64,000 bases of DNA, from the NCBI GenBank assembly GCA_002633005.1, contig NMRA01000120.1:702371-766370 (forward strand). The letters are read 5' to 3'. Origin of the DNA: Phoronis australis (taxonomy: Eukaryota > Phoronida > Phoronidae). Position 1 is the first letter of the stretch; each line of letters starts with the position of its first letter. The position numbers and the translations under genes were made by a program. The notes below the pieces were generated by a model. That model was not told where the DNA came from, ran no database searches, and saw nothing but the letters and a program-made list of their open reading frames with translations. Positions 12,270 to 24,055 of the stretch are shown here, piece after piece.

Positions 12270-12690
12270 TAGAAATCTTTTGAGTCATTGAAAATTTTAC
12301 AAGCTGGTTTACCTAGTCATTAATGTTACCTCCCTGGTTCATTTCCTTGTTATGTTTGTATTACACCCTGTTATTTTTCGCATTTTGGAAACACTCTTGG
12401 GTTTTAGAATAAAAAGAAAGTGTTTTTAAACCTGCCAGGTTTGTGAAATGATGACTATTTTGAGTACAATTATTTATCTTTTGCTTCTTTTGTAATCATA
12501 CACGAACGCTGACCATGGGTTTTCTCATGGCATGACTCTTATTCAATTCGGTTGAGAAATGGCAGACTGGCAAAAAGTCTTAGTGGCATAGCAAGAATCA
12601 GCACCGCAACAAACGAATGTCAATATATTCTTCGTGTACACAACGCCACCTCATCAGTGCGAGATCGAAAAGGGAGTTACACAGTGGCGG
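12270..12690 (+). repeat. Dispersed repeat R2, fuller copy
   Basis: About 420 bp collinear with 49290-49710: GGTTCATTTCCTT, TTACACC-TGTT-TTTTTCGCA, AACACTCTTG, GAAATGAT and GGTTGARAAATGGC occur in the same order. No coding signal. Confidence 0.68.
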
Positions 12691-12841
12691 ATTTAGAAGG
12701 GGCCAAGAGGGTCGTGACGCCCCTAAAATTCTCCCAGACTACATTTGTCAGTTCGGGGGTGCAAATGTCTCACGGGAAAAATCATGGCTAATACTTTCCC
12801 CTGGCCCCCCAACTCAAAATCCTGGATCCGACCCTGTTACA
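12682..12841. mobile_element. MITE-like repeat, family M2 (CAGTGGCGGAT ends)
   Basis: Begins CAGTGGCGGATTTAG and ends CTGGATCCGACCCTG, with internal G-run/C-run palindrome. Related copies lie at 38606-38741 and 54647-54812, and a stub follows the n at 36073. Non-autonomous, non-coding. Confidence 0.68.
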
Positions 12842-13189
12842 GTACTAGATTTCTATTTTCGAACGGGCATTAGTGTCACCATATAAGAGCAGGGAATGTT
12901 AAGTACTCAAGTCAGTGACAAAGGGGAAATAAATTACGACCAATTGTTTGTTTTAAAGTGTACACAATATGACTCTAGTACCTCAAAATAAATTTTATTA
13001 TTATATCTTACTTGATTTCAGTGCATTTAGTGCACAGGTCATAAAGAAACACGTAAAAATTGAAAAAATAATAATTATGTACAACGTCATGGGTTGGACC
13101 CTAGTCGTTCACCATACTGTTCGGATCAGAGACAATTAAGAGTGAAGTGAAAGCAAAGTACATTTAGCGCCGAGAAGGTTCGTAGAGGG

Positions 13190-13428
13190 ATCAAAATATG
13201 TGTTTCCGGAGGCTGCAGCAACAGCAGCCAGGCGGAGAACGTCTCGATGTTCCGAAGGACACCAAAGTTGCGCAGAAGTGGCATCGCTTCGTGCGCCGAA
13301 CGAGAGTGTGGAATCTCATCGTGGACCAAGCTATTCTGTCCGGGGCCATTCTGTGTTCTGCCCACTTTGAGGACTCGTGTTTCGACTCCAATCACAGGAG
13401 ATGTTACGATGAAGGCCTGGTTCAATAA
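13190..13428 (+). pseudogene. THAP-domain fragment with frameshift
   Basis: One frame gives CVSGGCSNSSQ (first zinc ligands). After about 13240 the domain continues in another frame as VPKDTKVAQKWHRFVRRTR and ILCSAHFEDSCF, the C-x2-H half. A single frameshift therefore breaks an otherwise recognisable C2CH THAP zinc finger. Likely transposase-derived. Confidence 0.72.
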
Positions 13429-13461
13429 AGGACAATATTTTTCATTCAGAAACGTCGGCTC

Positions 13462-13710
13462 TTAATTCAGGATCGTCTGTTGGATGACTGGGTTGACTCG
13501 CCGAGCCCGAGGCTGCTTCTCTTGCGGGAGGATCCAGTTCGTAAGGCTCAAAGTAGAAAAGTACGCAGCCGGAAGCACATCAAACTTGTTCTCGCTTTCG
13601 TGCAACCCCATTTCCTCATCCTGGCCACCATTCCCGTACGTTTCTTCATAGTATTCATTCAATTCTTGCTCATAATCGTCGTCGCTTTCAAATTCACAGC
13701 TCTCCGCCAT
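13462..13710 (-). CDS. Acidic hypothetical ORF
   Basis: 82 codons from an ATG, starting MAESCEFESDDDYEQ: a strongly acidic first half, then a basic C terminus (KQPRARRVN). Not recognised. It converges tail to tail with the THAP fragment, inside the same inverted-repeat boundaries. It could be a first exon or a transposon accessory frame; no splice partner was identified. Confidence 0.35.
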   Translation of the reverse strand: MAESCEFESDDDYEQELNEYYEETYGNGGQDEEMGLHESENKFDVLPAAYFSTLSLTNWILPQEKQPRARRVNPVIQQTILN

Positions 13711-14017
13711 TGTTCAATGCTAGTCACTGATCTCTTGTGTTCAACCCATGACGTCACATGGCGGGAAATGTGAAAATTGGCAAAATTGAAAAAAAATCAA
13801 AATTTCGAGCTAATTACACAAAATAAACATGGGTTTAGCTAAATTTTACGTCATACATTTAGTCTGTGGCCACCGGTAACTCAAAATGTGCAAAAATCCA
13901 TGGTGTGTACTGTTTAGAAGATTGTGAGTAGAGTTTGTACCTCGAGAACTTTGTTATCTGATAACGTTCATTGCACTGGAATGACAACTTCGATCTTCTT
14001 ATATACATGTACATCCA

Positions 14018-14022
<5 letters not shown>

Positions 14023-14078
<56 letters not shown>
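14023..14078 (+). repeat. (AC)n microsatellite at an assembly join
   Basis: Pure AC run interrupted by an n at 14079, so the true length is unknown. Confidence 0.95.
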
Positions 14079-14737
14079 NAAACATTTATGTCTTGCAGAT
14101 TATACATTTCAAATAAGTTTTGTGCTGGAATGGTATACAGTGTCTTTAGGTAATTCTTATTATGCATAACTTATCTGGAAAATGTATCGTGGAGTCTTTT
14201 AGTTTGTACTAAGCAGGGATTGTGATCAAGGCGCACAGTAATGCTAATGCAAGCTTTATAATAAAAGAGGCACCATGTTCCGAAACGCTGGTGACAGCGA
14301 CGGTTTTGTAAAAAATAATTAGTTGCTTAGTTGTTATTTATATAATTCATAATTTTTGTAAGTATTTTACCTGAGCAGTTTCATAGTAATAAAAGTATTA
14401 AAGAACAGGAGCCTTTTCTTTTTGTAAGTCACAGCTCCACATGCAATAGGATTGAAATCACCAACAAAGTAGGATTTAAAAACCTGAAGCATTGAAAAAA
14501 CAACTCTGTTGTTATACCCACAAACATTAATATCCCTGCATTGGGCCTGTAAAGGCAACACAAGTGGTTCAATATTGGCACTGTACTGGCCCACCACTGC
14601 ACTTCCGCACTGGCTTAATATGAGCCCACCAATGGCCCTGTACTCCGGGCCAACATAGTCTGTCAAAACTGGCCTTTTACAGGGCCGAAACCGGTTACGT
14701 GATAACCCGCAGTATCCGACACAAAAGGCCAGTCCCC

Positions 14738-14822
14738 GGCGGTCCTGTTTTGTGGTGGGGCGGTCATGCTTTTAGGTGCGTCAGTCCTGTTTTGGGTGAG
14801 TCGGTCATGTTGTTTCTCACCC
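14738..14822 (+). repeat. 21-bp minisatellite, short array
   Basis: About four units of a GGCGGTCMTGTTTTNDGGTGS-like 20-21-bp repeat followed by TTTCTCACCCGTG. The same array and flank recur at 15242-15366. The frame across it on the minus strand is repeat-derived. Confidence 0.72.
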
Positions 14823-15241
14823 GTGGTAGTTACCCTCTTGAAACTGGGCATGATTAACGCCAACTGCTCCGCCTAAACTTCTAAGTATAACTCACTCTAG
14901 ATCTGGCAGTCTATTTCCCTACTGAGGTACGCGATTTCACTACTTCCCAGTAAACATGCAAGTACTGGGCCAATACTGGCCCTGATCTGCCTTCTGTATT
15001 GGCCCAATGATGTACCTGTAGGCCGCAGCCGGGAGCCTGGTGATGAGTAAAACTCAAAAGCGCCTCGTATTATAATGCGAAGTGTCCTCTGTTGCGCACA
15101 GAAGATTTCGGTTGATTAATCGGCACAAGACCTTGCATATGCATACATGTACGTATATAGCCCCATTGTATGATCTGTGTAGGCCTAACGGTAATAAATC
15201 TTAGCCTGTATATATAGTCATTGCGGTTTGAGTCCCCGGCC

Positions 15242-15366
15242 GGCGGTCCTGTTTTGTGGTGGGGCGGTCATGTTTTTAGGTGCGTCAGTCCCATTTTCTG
15301 GTGCGGCGGTCCCATTTGATCCCCGGAGGTCCTGTTTATAGGACCGGCGGTCATGTTGTTTCTCAC
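15242..15366 (+). repeat. 21-bp minisatellite, longer array
   Basis: About six units of the same repeat as at 14738, preceded by the shared GTCCCCGGC and followed by the shared TTTCTCACCCGTG. Confidence 0.75.
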
Positions 15367-15399
15367 CCGTGTCTACTGTCTATGACATTACAGCATTAA

Positions 15400-18110
15400 A
15401 AACAACAAATATACCATGGTTTTAAGCGTGATGGCAAACGAAATTAACTTATATTAAATGAAAATATAGATGAAAAAAAACTCATTTTCCGTCTGAAACA
15501 CATAAATTTGTTGTTTCAAATATTCTTTGGTTTCGTGATGCAGGGTGTACATGATGCAATTTAGTAAATATAAGACGTTATGAAGACAATTGTGTGATTT
15601 AGTGACAAACTGGCCACACTTTTGATTGATACATATCATATGCGTTATCAAACTGGCATGTATGCTTCAAGTGAAACTTCCCAAAAATATAGTTAAACGC
15701 CTTATTGTGAGAGAGGATTGTGTAAATACGTATTGCTACAGGCCAAACTTGCTAGAACATCAAACTTAATCGCATTAGACTAATTTGATTATAACTGTTG
15801 AACTGTAAATTTGTGAAAGAACTTCATTAAGTTAACACTAGTATGTGAAGCACTTAGACAAGAGCCGTGTGTTGCATTTTCATCATACTCCACAAATTTT
15901 ATCGGAAAGTGGTACAATTGCGCAAACACCATTTTATAAAACGAAAACCATTCCCGTGCTAAACGCAAGGATAATAAAGGCGGCGCATTTTGTGAAACTT
16001 TAATATTCATCTTGAATGTTCAAACATTCTAACAATGCGCAGTACATGTACATTCACTGCAGTACAGATTACGTATCCTTGTCAGCTCCAGAATCAGCGA
16101 CAGGGTAATGCACATGCACCACTTGATTGGGAGCAACAGCAACATTATGTATATACTACTCCAGGAGCACGTTGATTGGCGTACAGCAAAAATAGGTCAA
16201 ACTTTCAAGGGGCCTTCCAATTTGTCTTCCAACCATGTCTTTTTGACCTTGTCACTTGAGGTCGAACTCTGGTCAACTGGACATGATCGCAAATTACCGT
16301 CAGCTGAGCATCTATGTTTACTCTGCCTCTAATGTTGCTGTTTTTAGTTGATGTAAGCGTTCTGAAAATGTTGTCAGCGGCCTTGTGAGAATGCGCATGA
16401 GTTGACACCCATGGATGATGTTTTTTGTCACGACACTTTGCAGTGAATGTTGGCGATTGAAATCGAAAAATCTGGCGGTATTTACTGTTTTTACTGGTTT
16501 CGATGTCAACAAATGGAAGTTGTAAACGTGTTGATGTCGTATACAAAATGTTTGACTTCAATTTCATGCGTGGAGTTATTCCGGAAGTACCTGGCGGGCG
16601 GCCATATTGGATAGCAGTTGTATACCTTTTTCTTTATTTATGTACTATCGTTTAGGGCTGATCAAAGGTGCTTGTGGCCAGTACCAACATTAGGTCAATA
16701 TGTTTCTGAACTAAAGAGCAAATAAAGAGGACACCTCATCTGCGGGTGAAACAGCCCCCGTTTGTTTGCGCAATAACAGCGAGAAGGTTCTACAGACCCA
16801 GCACAAAAGCTGGAAACTGCAACGAAAAATCTTCACTCATGACCTGGATTCGATCCGTCTGCCAACTTCACTGACAAATCACTCCAGCGCTCGCCATTTT
16901 TCTGGGATAACCTTCCGAGCATACTCCCAAAACTATCACGTGATTTTGCGAGCTTTTGTGAAATCTCAGGCAGCCTCGTCCCCAAGATTCGTTGTGGCAC
17001 TGGTCGCCGTGTTTAGCCGTTTAAGGCTTGGTGAGGAAAAACTGAATTTACTTGTCAGAATTCTGACATATTTTTACTGAAATTGACGGTACATTACGCG
17101 TGATATTCAGATATATCACCATTAAAATTTGCTGTAGTTTATAAGATCAAATGAACCGTGTAATTTAGGTTCAATCATTGGAAAATGATGTATTTGAGCT
17201 CAAAACCTAGGACAATAAAACAGAACTGACAATAACGAAAACAGTATCTTCTGCTTCCGAATCGCGAATGGTTGTAACAACAACGCCTATGAAAATGGTC
17301 AGTTTCTGAAAAATAATCAACTTTATCACATCAAAAGTAAGGACAAGAGCCTTCGAAAACTGCTATTTAAGTATTCAGAGATTCAAGGATTGGAAGGTTG
17401 TTTGTGTCGCTCTTGTCAGCGGTGAACCTCGTCTACGGCGAGTCAGCGCGCAGAATGGATATCTCCTCATCAAGCCTGAAATGGCTAAATCGATCAGCGC
17501 CATCTTGAGGCTTGCGGACGAGGCTGAATCTCAAATTGCTTTTCTTGCAAGAAATTTGGTCTATGGAACGCTCTCCTGGCTGGTTTCTTAAGTCTTGGCC
17601 ATGTTTTGCATGACGACTAAACCGCACGAAAAACCGTCACAATTTTTTTAACATTTACCTTTTAATTTTTCGTGTATGAGCATTGATGTTATTACTTTTA
17701 ACGGCTTTATGGTGCATTACACAGTTTTATTGGTCCAGAGCTAGAATGTACAGAAATGGCCGAAGGTTCGACTAAAACTTAAGAAATCGCTTTGCATAAA
17801 ATATGATAGTTTACTCGAAGCCTGCCGTTCGTTTGTCCAGCTCTTGAGGTTTGCCTCAATGTTTGGTCTGGTGTTACTCGGGGCTGTGTTTCATATACTT
17901 TTTGTAGAAAACTACTGGCAGACAATAAGTAGAGTAATTCAGCAATATTTTAAATATAGAGCATCAAAACTGCAATGTTGAATTCGTACAAAGTCTCGTT
18001 TAGACATCAACTTTTGACCAGGCGCAACTGACACGAAGCAAGTTGATCGGTGTCAAGCAGCCGTTTACACACACAACTCACAAACTGTGGCAAGACGGAA
18101 GTTGTAGGCT
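15400..18110. other. Intergenic, no gene seen
   Basis: Several open frames up to 120 codons (16205-16567, minus) lack recognisable domains or convincing splice context. GCCTCGTCCCC-type and TTGAGGCTTGCGG-type strings near 16975 and 17505 look repetitive. Confidence 0.4.
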
Positions 18111-18116
18111 AGAGAG

Positions 18117-18273
18117 CGGGCGTGCGTTCAGTAGACGCTAGGACCTACGCTAGGACCTAGCTAAAACCTAGTCAAAGTCACGTGTTCTAATTTAAAATGC
18201 ACGGCAATATCTCACGTAATCTCGCGAAGTCTTGCTTTTGAGCGAGGTCCTAGCGTTACTGAACGGGAGGCGG
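18117..18273. mobile_element. MITE-like repeat, family M1 (second copy)
   Basis: GGGCGTGCGTTCAGTAGAC at the left and TAGCGTTACTGAACGGGAGG at the right match the copy at 638-789 end to end. This copy carries an extra CGCTAGGACCTA repeat near its left end. Confidence 0.72.
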
Positions 18274-18549
18274 GATTTGCAGAGACAGAGAACCCGTATG
18301 TAGGTCATTGCTAAAGCGCAGTAGAGATGACCCTTTCCGCATTGCCCCAGTTTCGCGTTTAGACTTATGATTTACACGGAGCATGATCGAGCGCAAATTG
18401 CTCTACCTCACAAACGGGTGGCAAAAGTTGTCACCGCGGTATCAGTTTGCTCTGTGTCAGTCCCGTTTACACATATACTTGCACTGGAACATCTCGTTCC
18501 GTGTCGGCTGATCCGTGTCAACTTCTGTAGTGTAAAGGGCACTTAAGTA

Positions 18550-20190
18550 GTGTCGAACCCGTTCAGTAGGCAGGGGACTGCAAACCACTCAGGATTTGAC
18601 AATAACGGTGCAAAGAATGAAGACATTACTGAAGAAGAATTTGTGGTAGCAATTAATAATATGCAAAATGGAAAATCTCCTGGTGAGGACGCAGTTCCTG
18701 TTGAATTCCTTAAAAGTTCTCAATTGATAAAATCAAGAAATTACATTTTAATTTATTTAATGAAATTTTGCATACTGTGAAATTCCCAGAAAAGTGGGCT
18801 ACCGACTTAGTGCTACCATTATTCAAAAAAGGTGATGCATCTGATTCCACCAACTATAGGGGCATTACGTTATTGAACGTTGTCAGTAAAGTCTTCACTT
18901 CAGTTCTAAATAAACGGTTGACTTCATGGGTTGACGAAAATGCATTTCTTGCTGAAAAATAAGCCGGGTTCAGAAAATACTACTTTATGTTGGTTAACAT
19001 TTTTATTCTCAAAGGCTTGTCTACTTTTCAGCCCTCTCCTGGCCCCTTGTTCCAGCACCTCAGTGGATCACCGGTTACCCGTTCCTGCTTCAACTCCATG
19101 TTAACTAAAGTGGTTTCCTTTGTAGGACTCGACACCAAGGCTTATACGTCTCATAGCTTTCGCATTGGCGCCGCCACCTCTGCGGCCAGCCGTGGCGTCC
19201 CTGAACCGGTGATCCAGCGCATGGGGCCCTGGAAATCTGACGCACTAAAAAACTACATTCGCATGTCTGCTTTTCCTCTTCCCCAGGCTTCTTGAACTCC
19301 TGGTGNCCTTAGGGTTTATTTTGCATTACTCATCTCTATTTATAGCCTCTAGGGCCTACTTTTGTATTCATACGTTTCTCTACGCGACTCCTGATTGGTC
19401 GCCCATATTTCCTTTGTTCTGTTCAACGTGGTCTCTCATTCAGTCACCTACCTCGTCATCTACAAGACCTACGTTCGTTCTCTTCATTTTTTCCCCACCC
19501 CCATTTCCCTCTCGCAGGGCTATTCATTGTACACGCCGGTGGGCGTTTTTTGCATGCCCATCTTGCAGAGTCTTAGTTAGTTTTATCTATTACGTCATAA
19601 TAAATGACAATATTTGCAATCCTTCTCTTGTTTTACTCTGCAACATAGCTCGTGGCGTACCCCGGGCAAAATAGATTACGATAAAAATACTTGTTGAAAT
19701 CCAAACCATTTTATTGTGCATTTATTGACTTCAGTAAAGCTTTTTATTCTATAAATAGGGATTAACTTTTTATATCATAATATCGACAGGCACCGTATGT
19801 TCTTCTTTTAAAGTGTTATAAAATGTGTATTCATATGTTAAATCAAAAATTAAATGTGACCAAGCGTTAAAATGCATAACCGGTGACAGACAAGGCTGTA
19901 TGATTAACCCTATGCTATTTTCATTGTATATTTATGAACTAGCAACTGAAGAACAGACTGGTAGAAACAGTGGCATACAGGTAAACCAAGATATAGAAAA
20001 TGTATTCTTGTTACTTTTTGGAGATGATGTCACCTTGGTTGGTGACACTGTAGTGCACCTTCAGAGAAGGCTTGATTTATCGGAAAATGTTTGTTTAAAA
20101 CGGAACATGTCAGTGAATGTCGATAAATCAAATACAGTGGTCTTTAATAAAGGTGAGACTCTAAATAATAATGTGACGTCAATGTGTGGG
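18550..20190 (+). pseudogene. Non-LTR retrotransposon reverse transcriptase, decayed and interrupted
   Basis: Reverse-transcriptase motifs occur in order: NGKSPGEDAVPVEFLK, then (after a frameshift near 18740) VLPLFKKGD and NYRGITLLNVVSKVF, then AEK-stop-AGFRKYY at 18951-18985. After a ~660-bp insertion come KPFYCAFIDFSKAF (about 19702), GDRQGCMINPMLFSLYI (about 19880) and the catalytic-type FGDD box (about 20019). Stops and a frameshift make it inactive. The 5' and 3' limits are uncertain. I cannot assign a LINE clade with confidence. Confidence 0.85.
19012..19677 (+). mobile_element. Tyrosine-recombinase retroelement fragment nested in the LINE
   Basis: The frame from about 19012 to 19295 ends a tyrosine recombinase: GLDTKAYTSHSFRIGAAT contains the HxxR box and KSDALKNYIR the tyrosine nucleophile. 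This is the C-terminal part of a DIRS/Ngaro-like integrase. Pyrimidine-rich 3' sequence follows to about 19677, where the LINE reading resumes. An n at 19306 marks an assembly join. 5'-truncated; limits are inferred from the break in the RT alignment. Confidence 0.75.
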
Positions 20191-20698
20191 TTTTTGGAAC
20201 GGAAATTCTTTGATTACATGTTGAATTTATGTTGTACATGAAAAAACACATAAAAACCATGCCTTCAGTGTACAATTTATTAATAAATACCTGTACGCTT
20301 ATGCTGTTACGAACAATCATTGAGCTGTTTTTTCTCATGCTGTGATAAAGTATTAATTGGGTGGTGCATGGTGAGAAGCACGTGGTTTGGAATTTCCAAG
20401 CGTAGTTGTCACGTCATTTGATGATTCCAGGATGTGAAACGTGCAGTACTTAATTAACCATAATCTCATTGTTTAAAAAACAATGAAACTCCTATTTTCG
20501 AAGTTGAGCTCACAATAGTAAGATGTTTCCCAAGACTTCGTGACACACAGCTCTTTGAAATGAACACTGATATGTAAAATTTAATGCTGTGACTATGGCT
20601 CCCCATTTAATTTTAAAAAACGCATAAAACTCGTCTGAGATGCTAATGCGCAGTTGCAATAATGAGGTAATTTTATAGACATATTATACATTATACTG

Positions 20699-22560
20699 CA
20701 TTATGAGCCTGATATGGCCAATACAAGCGTTAAACAACCCATATAATTATTCAACGCGCGTTGAAAACATTTTGGCGGGAATTCGAGGCCGGTTTCCAAC
20801 TCGCTCCGTAGTAGTTTAGAGTCGTCGACTTATAAGCCACTTAGCATCTGACGTTATCGAAGGTGAAAATAGAATACTTAATGAGCACGCGCAATTATCG
20901 CATGTTCAACAAATGGCATTGTAACGACATTTATACGCTATGAAAAATAAGACGCACAATTTCAATAAAAACGACATCTTTAATTCAGTAAAATTTATCT
21001 GTCATTTTCTCTCACTGTAAATCATCGCTCTCCAGTGTCAATGCGGGTAACGTGTCGTCGGGATCCTTTGACTTGTACATTATATTCAGTAACCATTGGT
21101 AACCTACTTTGTCAGATGATATTTTCACGGTGGAAGCTTAGTATGAATAGATGCGTAGTAAGCTAGACTAGTTTATTAAAAACTATGTTACAGATTTACT
21201 TTATTTATATTTTGTTTCAATTTTTATTTGGTTTTAAGCAAAATCATCATTTTAACAGGAAAAACTCGGCATTTCCTCCGACCCCTGGCCTCTGACCTAA
21301 CAAAAGCCGAGGCGGGTCGAGAAAGGTGGATCGATTCATTGCAATGTTTATCGTTCTGTATGTGGTATAAACAGAATATTACATGTTCTCAGTCGTCACC
21401 CCCCTTATCTAGAGTCCTCGTGGAATAATCTCCAAAATCCACTCGGGCTCTAGATTACGGGGGATACCGACTTCGCCATGTAATGATCTATATTTATAGA
21501 TAAAATCCTATTCAGTATAGAGCAATACGTTCTCCAATACTGTCGTGATTAGACAGATAATACTGGAAACTGACTAGCAAAATATACTTGTGTTGTTAAT
21601 TATGAGCGTGTTGATATAGCATAAGTAAGAATTATTCCACATTATCAGCCTGACATGGCCAATACAACCGTTTTAAAAAGCCTACCTTTAACGAAACTTT
21701 GTTATTTTAGATGTATTGGGCTAACCTGATAGTCCTAGCAAAGACTTAGTAAAATAAGAAGACGCGAATTCAATCACACATATGTAAGCCTGACAAATGA
21801 TAAACTAAACTGCCTTTTCGCGCCATGTTGTGTCACCGCGAGATCCCAGCACAAGCAACAAAAAGCCGATAACAGTTGTTTCAAAGCCGCTCCGCTAAAC
21901 TTTCGAGTCGTCGACTTAACCACTGCGCCACTCACTCAGAAGCTGATGTCATCGGACGTGAAAATAGAATGTTTAAATGACGCGCAACAATCGCATGTTC
22001 AACAAACCGCATTGATACGCTATCAAAATTAAGAGGCAACATTTCAATAAAAACGTCATCTTTACTTCAGTAAAATTTATCTGTCATTTTCTCTCACTTG
22101 TAAATATCGATCTGGATGCTGATAGCGTGTCGTCGGGATCCTTTGACTTGGACATTAAACTCAGTAACCAGTGGTAACCTACTTTAGCAGACATTTTCAC
22201 GGTGGAAGCTTAGCATGATAAGATGTGTAGTAAGCTAAACTAGTTGCTTAAAACTTCTTTTACAGATTCACTTTATTTTGTTTAAATTTTCAATTGATTT
22301 TAAATAAAAACCATTATTTTAACAAGAATACCTCGGGGTTTCTTAAAAGACCACGCCCTCTGACACCGGGCCTCTGACATAGAAAGTAGATACAAAAGCC
22401 GAGGCTAATCGAAGAACGTTTATAGTTCAGAATGTGGTATAAATAGATTATTACATGTTCTCAGTCGTTATACCCCTAATCTAGAGCCCTCGTGGATTTG
22501 GAGAATTATCGCGTTAGCCCCTCTGGTGATAATTCTCCAAAATGCACACGGGCTCTAAAT
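20699..22560. repeat. Diverged tandem duplication (~0.94-kb offset)
   Basis: Copy 1 (about 20699-21475) and copy 2 (about 21641-22560) share ATTATSAGCCTGAYATGGCC, GAGTCGTCGACTTA, GTGAAAATAGAAT, CATGTTCAACAAA, GTCGTCGGGATCCTTTGAC and a terminal hairpin-like CTAGAG..CTCGTGGA block, in order. Each copy has tRNA-like promoter-box sequence on the minus strand. Confidence 0.75.
22481..22559. repeat. Imperfect hairpin
   Basis: CTAGAGCCCTCGTGG..GGAGAATTATC pairs with GATAATTCTCC..GGGCTCTAAA around a ~17-nt loop. A shorter version of the same palindrome lies at about 21410-21460 in copy 1. Confidence 0.65.
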
Positions 22561-23662
22561 TACAGTAACTGGTTTTCGGTTGATTTCCGGAACACTGGAG
22601 GATCAGGGGCTGTTAGTAAATTAGTAGTTCATTTGCGTATTCACAATTTAATGAGACTATGCATCTTTAACTAGAAACAGAAAATAGGCCATATATTATT
22701 AATTCATTTTTTGATACAGGGAAATACTTAAACGATTCGTTTGCAAATATTTATGTGACTCACGGGATTTCCCAGTGTTTCGCACTGACTAGGTCTCAAT
22801 GCGTCTGCCAGTGTCGAGTTGAATTCGTCATTGATAACAAAAAGACGGAAACATGGAAACGAAACTAAAATTGGAACATGAGCCGTCCAATGTTAAACAG
22901 CCAATGTTTATGACGAATACAAAAAATATTAACTGACTATCGCGTGCGACTTCCCGGTACATGGACAGGAATCCAAGCTGTGTTTTGTAGGTACGAAATA
23001 CTCACGAGAAAAGCTTCTTATATGTTACCACCTGATTTGCCTGTAATGCATGGCACTATCTCTCGATAATATGCGTTTTGCGAGTTTCTTCTTTTCGGAA
23101 GATAGCCAATCCAGTAGCAGATAGTAGTACTGTACGTTCACAAAACGTGTGAATTTGTTGTGACTTAAATGTTGTTGAAAATTAAATTCATTTTTTTATG
23201 TGTCCTTTGTATAAAAAACTTACCTGCTATCAAAAATATAGTTGACGGTACTTTTGTAAATTCAAAGAAAACAAACAGTATATAAGGGTTTTAACGCTTG
23301 CGTAGGGTTTAATTTCTTATATTATTTAAAGAATCATCTGAAAAGAGACGTCAAACTGTAAAGCATTGTGTGCATACGTAAATCGTTGCTCATTAAGCTT
23401 CTTGAAGCGATGACTAAATCATTACGCTTGAGCAGAAGCCTGACGAAAATCGATCATTATAGTGAATTTCCTAGAAAATGTTATGTGAGGAATCTTTCAT
23501 TTTATAGCCGCAGTGAACAGTGGTACAATTGCATATCGCTGTATACTACGCTGGGCCGTAGCACGTGCTGAGAAGAATCCTTGTTTTTGTAAGGTGCACA
23601 ATCTCATGGCTATCGAATTGACGAGTGTCCCATGAAGATCACAACGCAAGAACACAGTAACA

Positions 23663-24055
23663 ATGCCAGAAGAGTCAAAGGAAATCCTGATCCACACGCC
23701 AAGCAGTTCGTCAAGCTCAAAACGTGGCTCACACCGTAATACATTTTGGAGCTACGTTTCATACCTACTGATGTATGTCATTATGGTTTGCAGTGTCAGT
23801 TTTAATGGCATTATGTACGCGAAGATAAAAACTTTCAGAAGCGCTTTGCATTCTCTTCAAACTGCTGGCCTCAAGTATAACAAAGTCGCGGCGCACCCGG
23901 TTGTGACGGAACCACAGGTCTGCGTGCCGTGTGATTTGTTTGCTAACAATTCGTTCGCTAAAGAACTCGAGTTGCAAAACTTCCCGATAGGAGACAGGGA
24001 TGATTGCTGCAAAAATGCGTCAAACGGAGGAGTAGTAAGGGAACTTATAACAAAG
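23663..24055 (+). CDS. TNF gene 2, exon 1
   Basis: 131 codons in phase 0, ending ..LITK at donor GTAAGT. The start ATG follows AGTAACA and is the first ATG of the frame; the topology (basic SSSKRGSHR before the membrane segment) supports it. Upstream DNA shows no obvious TATA box. Confidence 0.87.

Larger units (their letters stand above)
13084..13754. mobile_element. Candidate THAP-containing DNA element
   Basis: A 16-bp near-perfect inverted pair (ACGTCATGGGTTGGAC at 13084-13099; complement with one mismatch at 13739-13754) encloses a plus-strand THAP remnant and a minus-strand acidic ORF. The ends and contents together suggest a transposon derivative, but target-site duplications were not confirmed. 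Confidence 0.45.

Noticed and set aside
13859-14169. Frames rich in CV and TH
   Set aside because: Translations of the (AC)n microsatellite containing an n.
16205-16567. 120-codon minus-strand frame
   Set aside because: No recognisable domain, composition unlike the supported exons, no splice or paralogue support.
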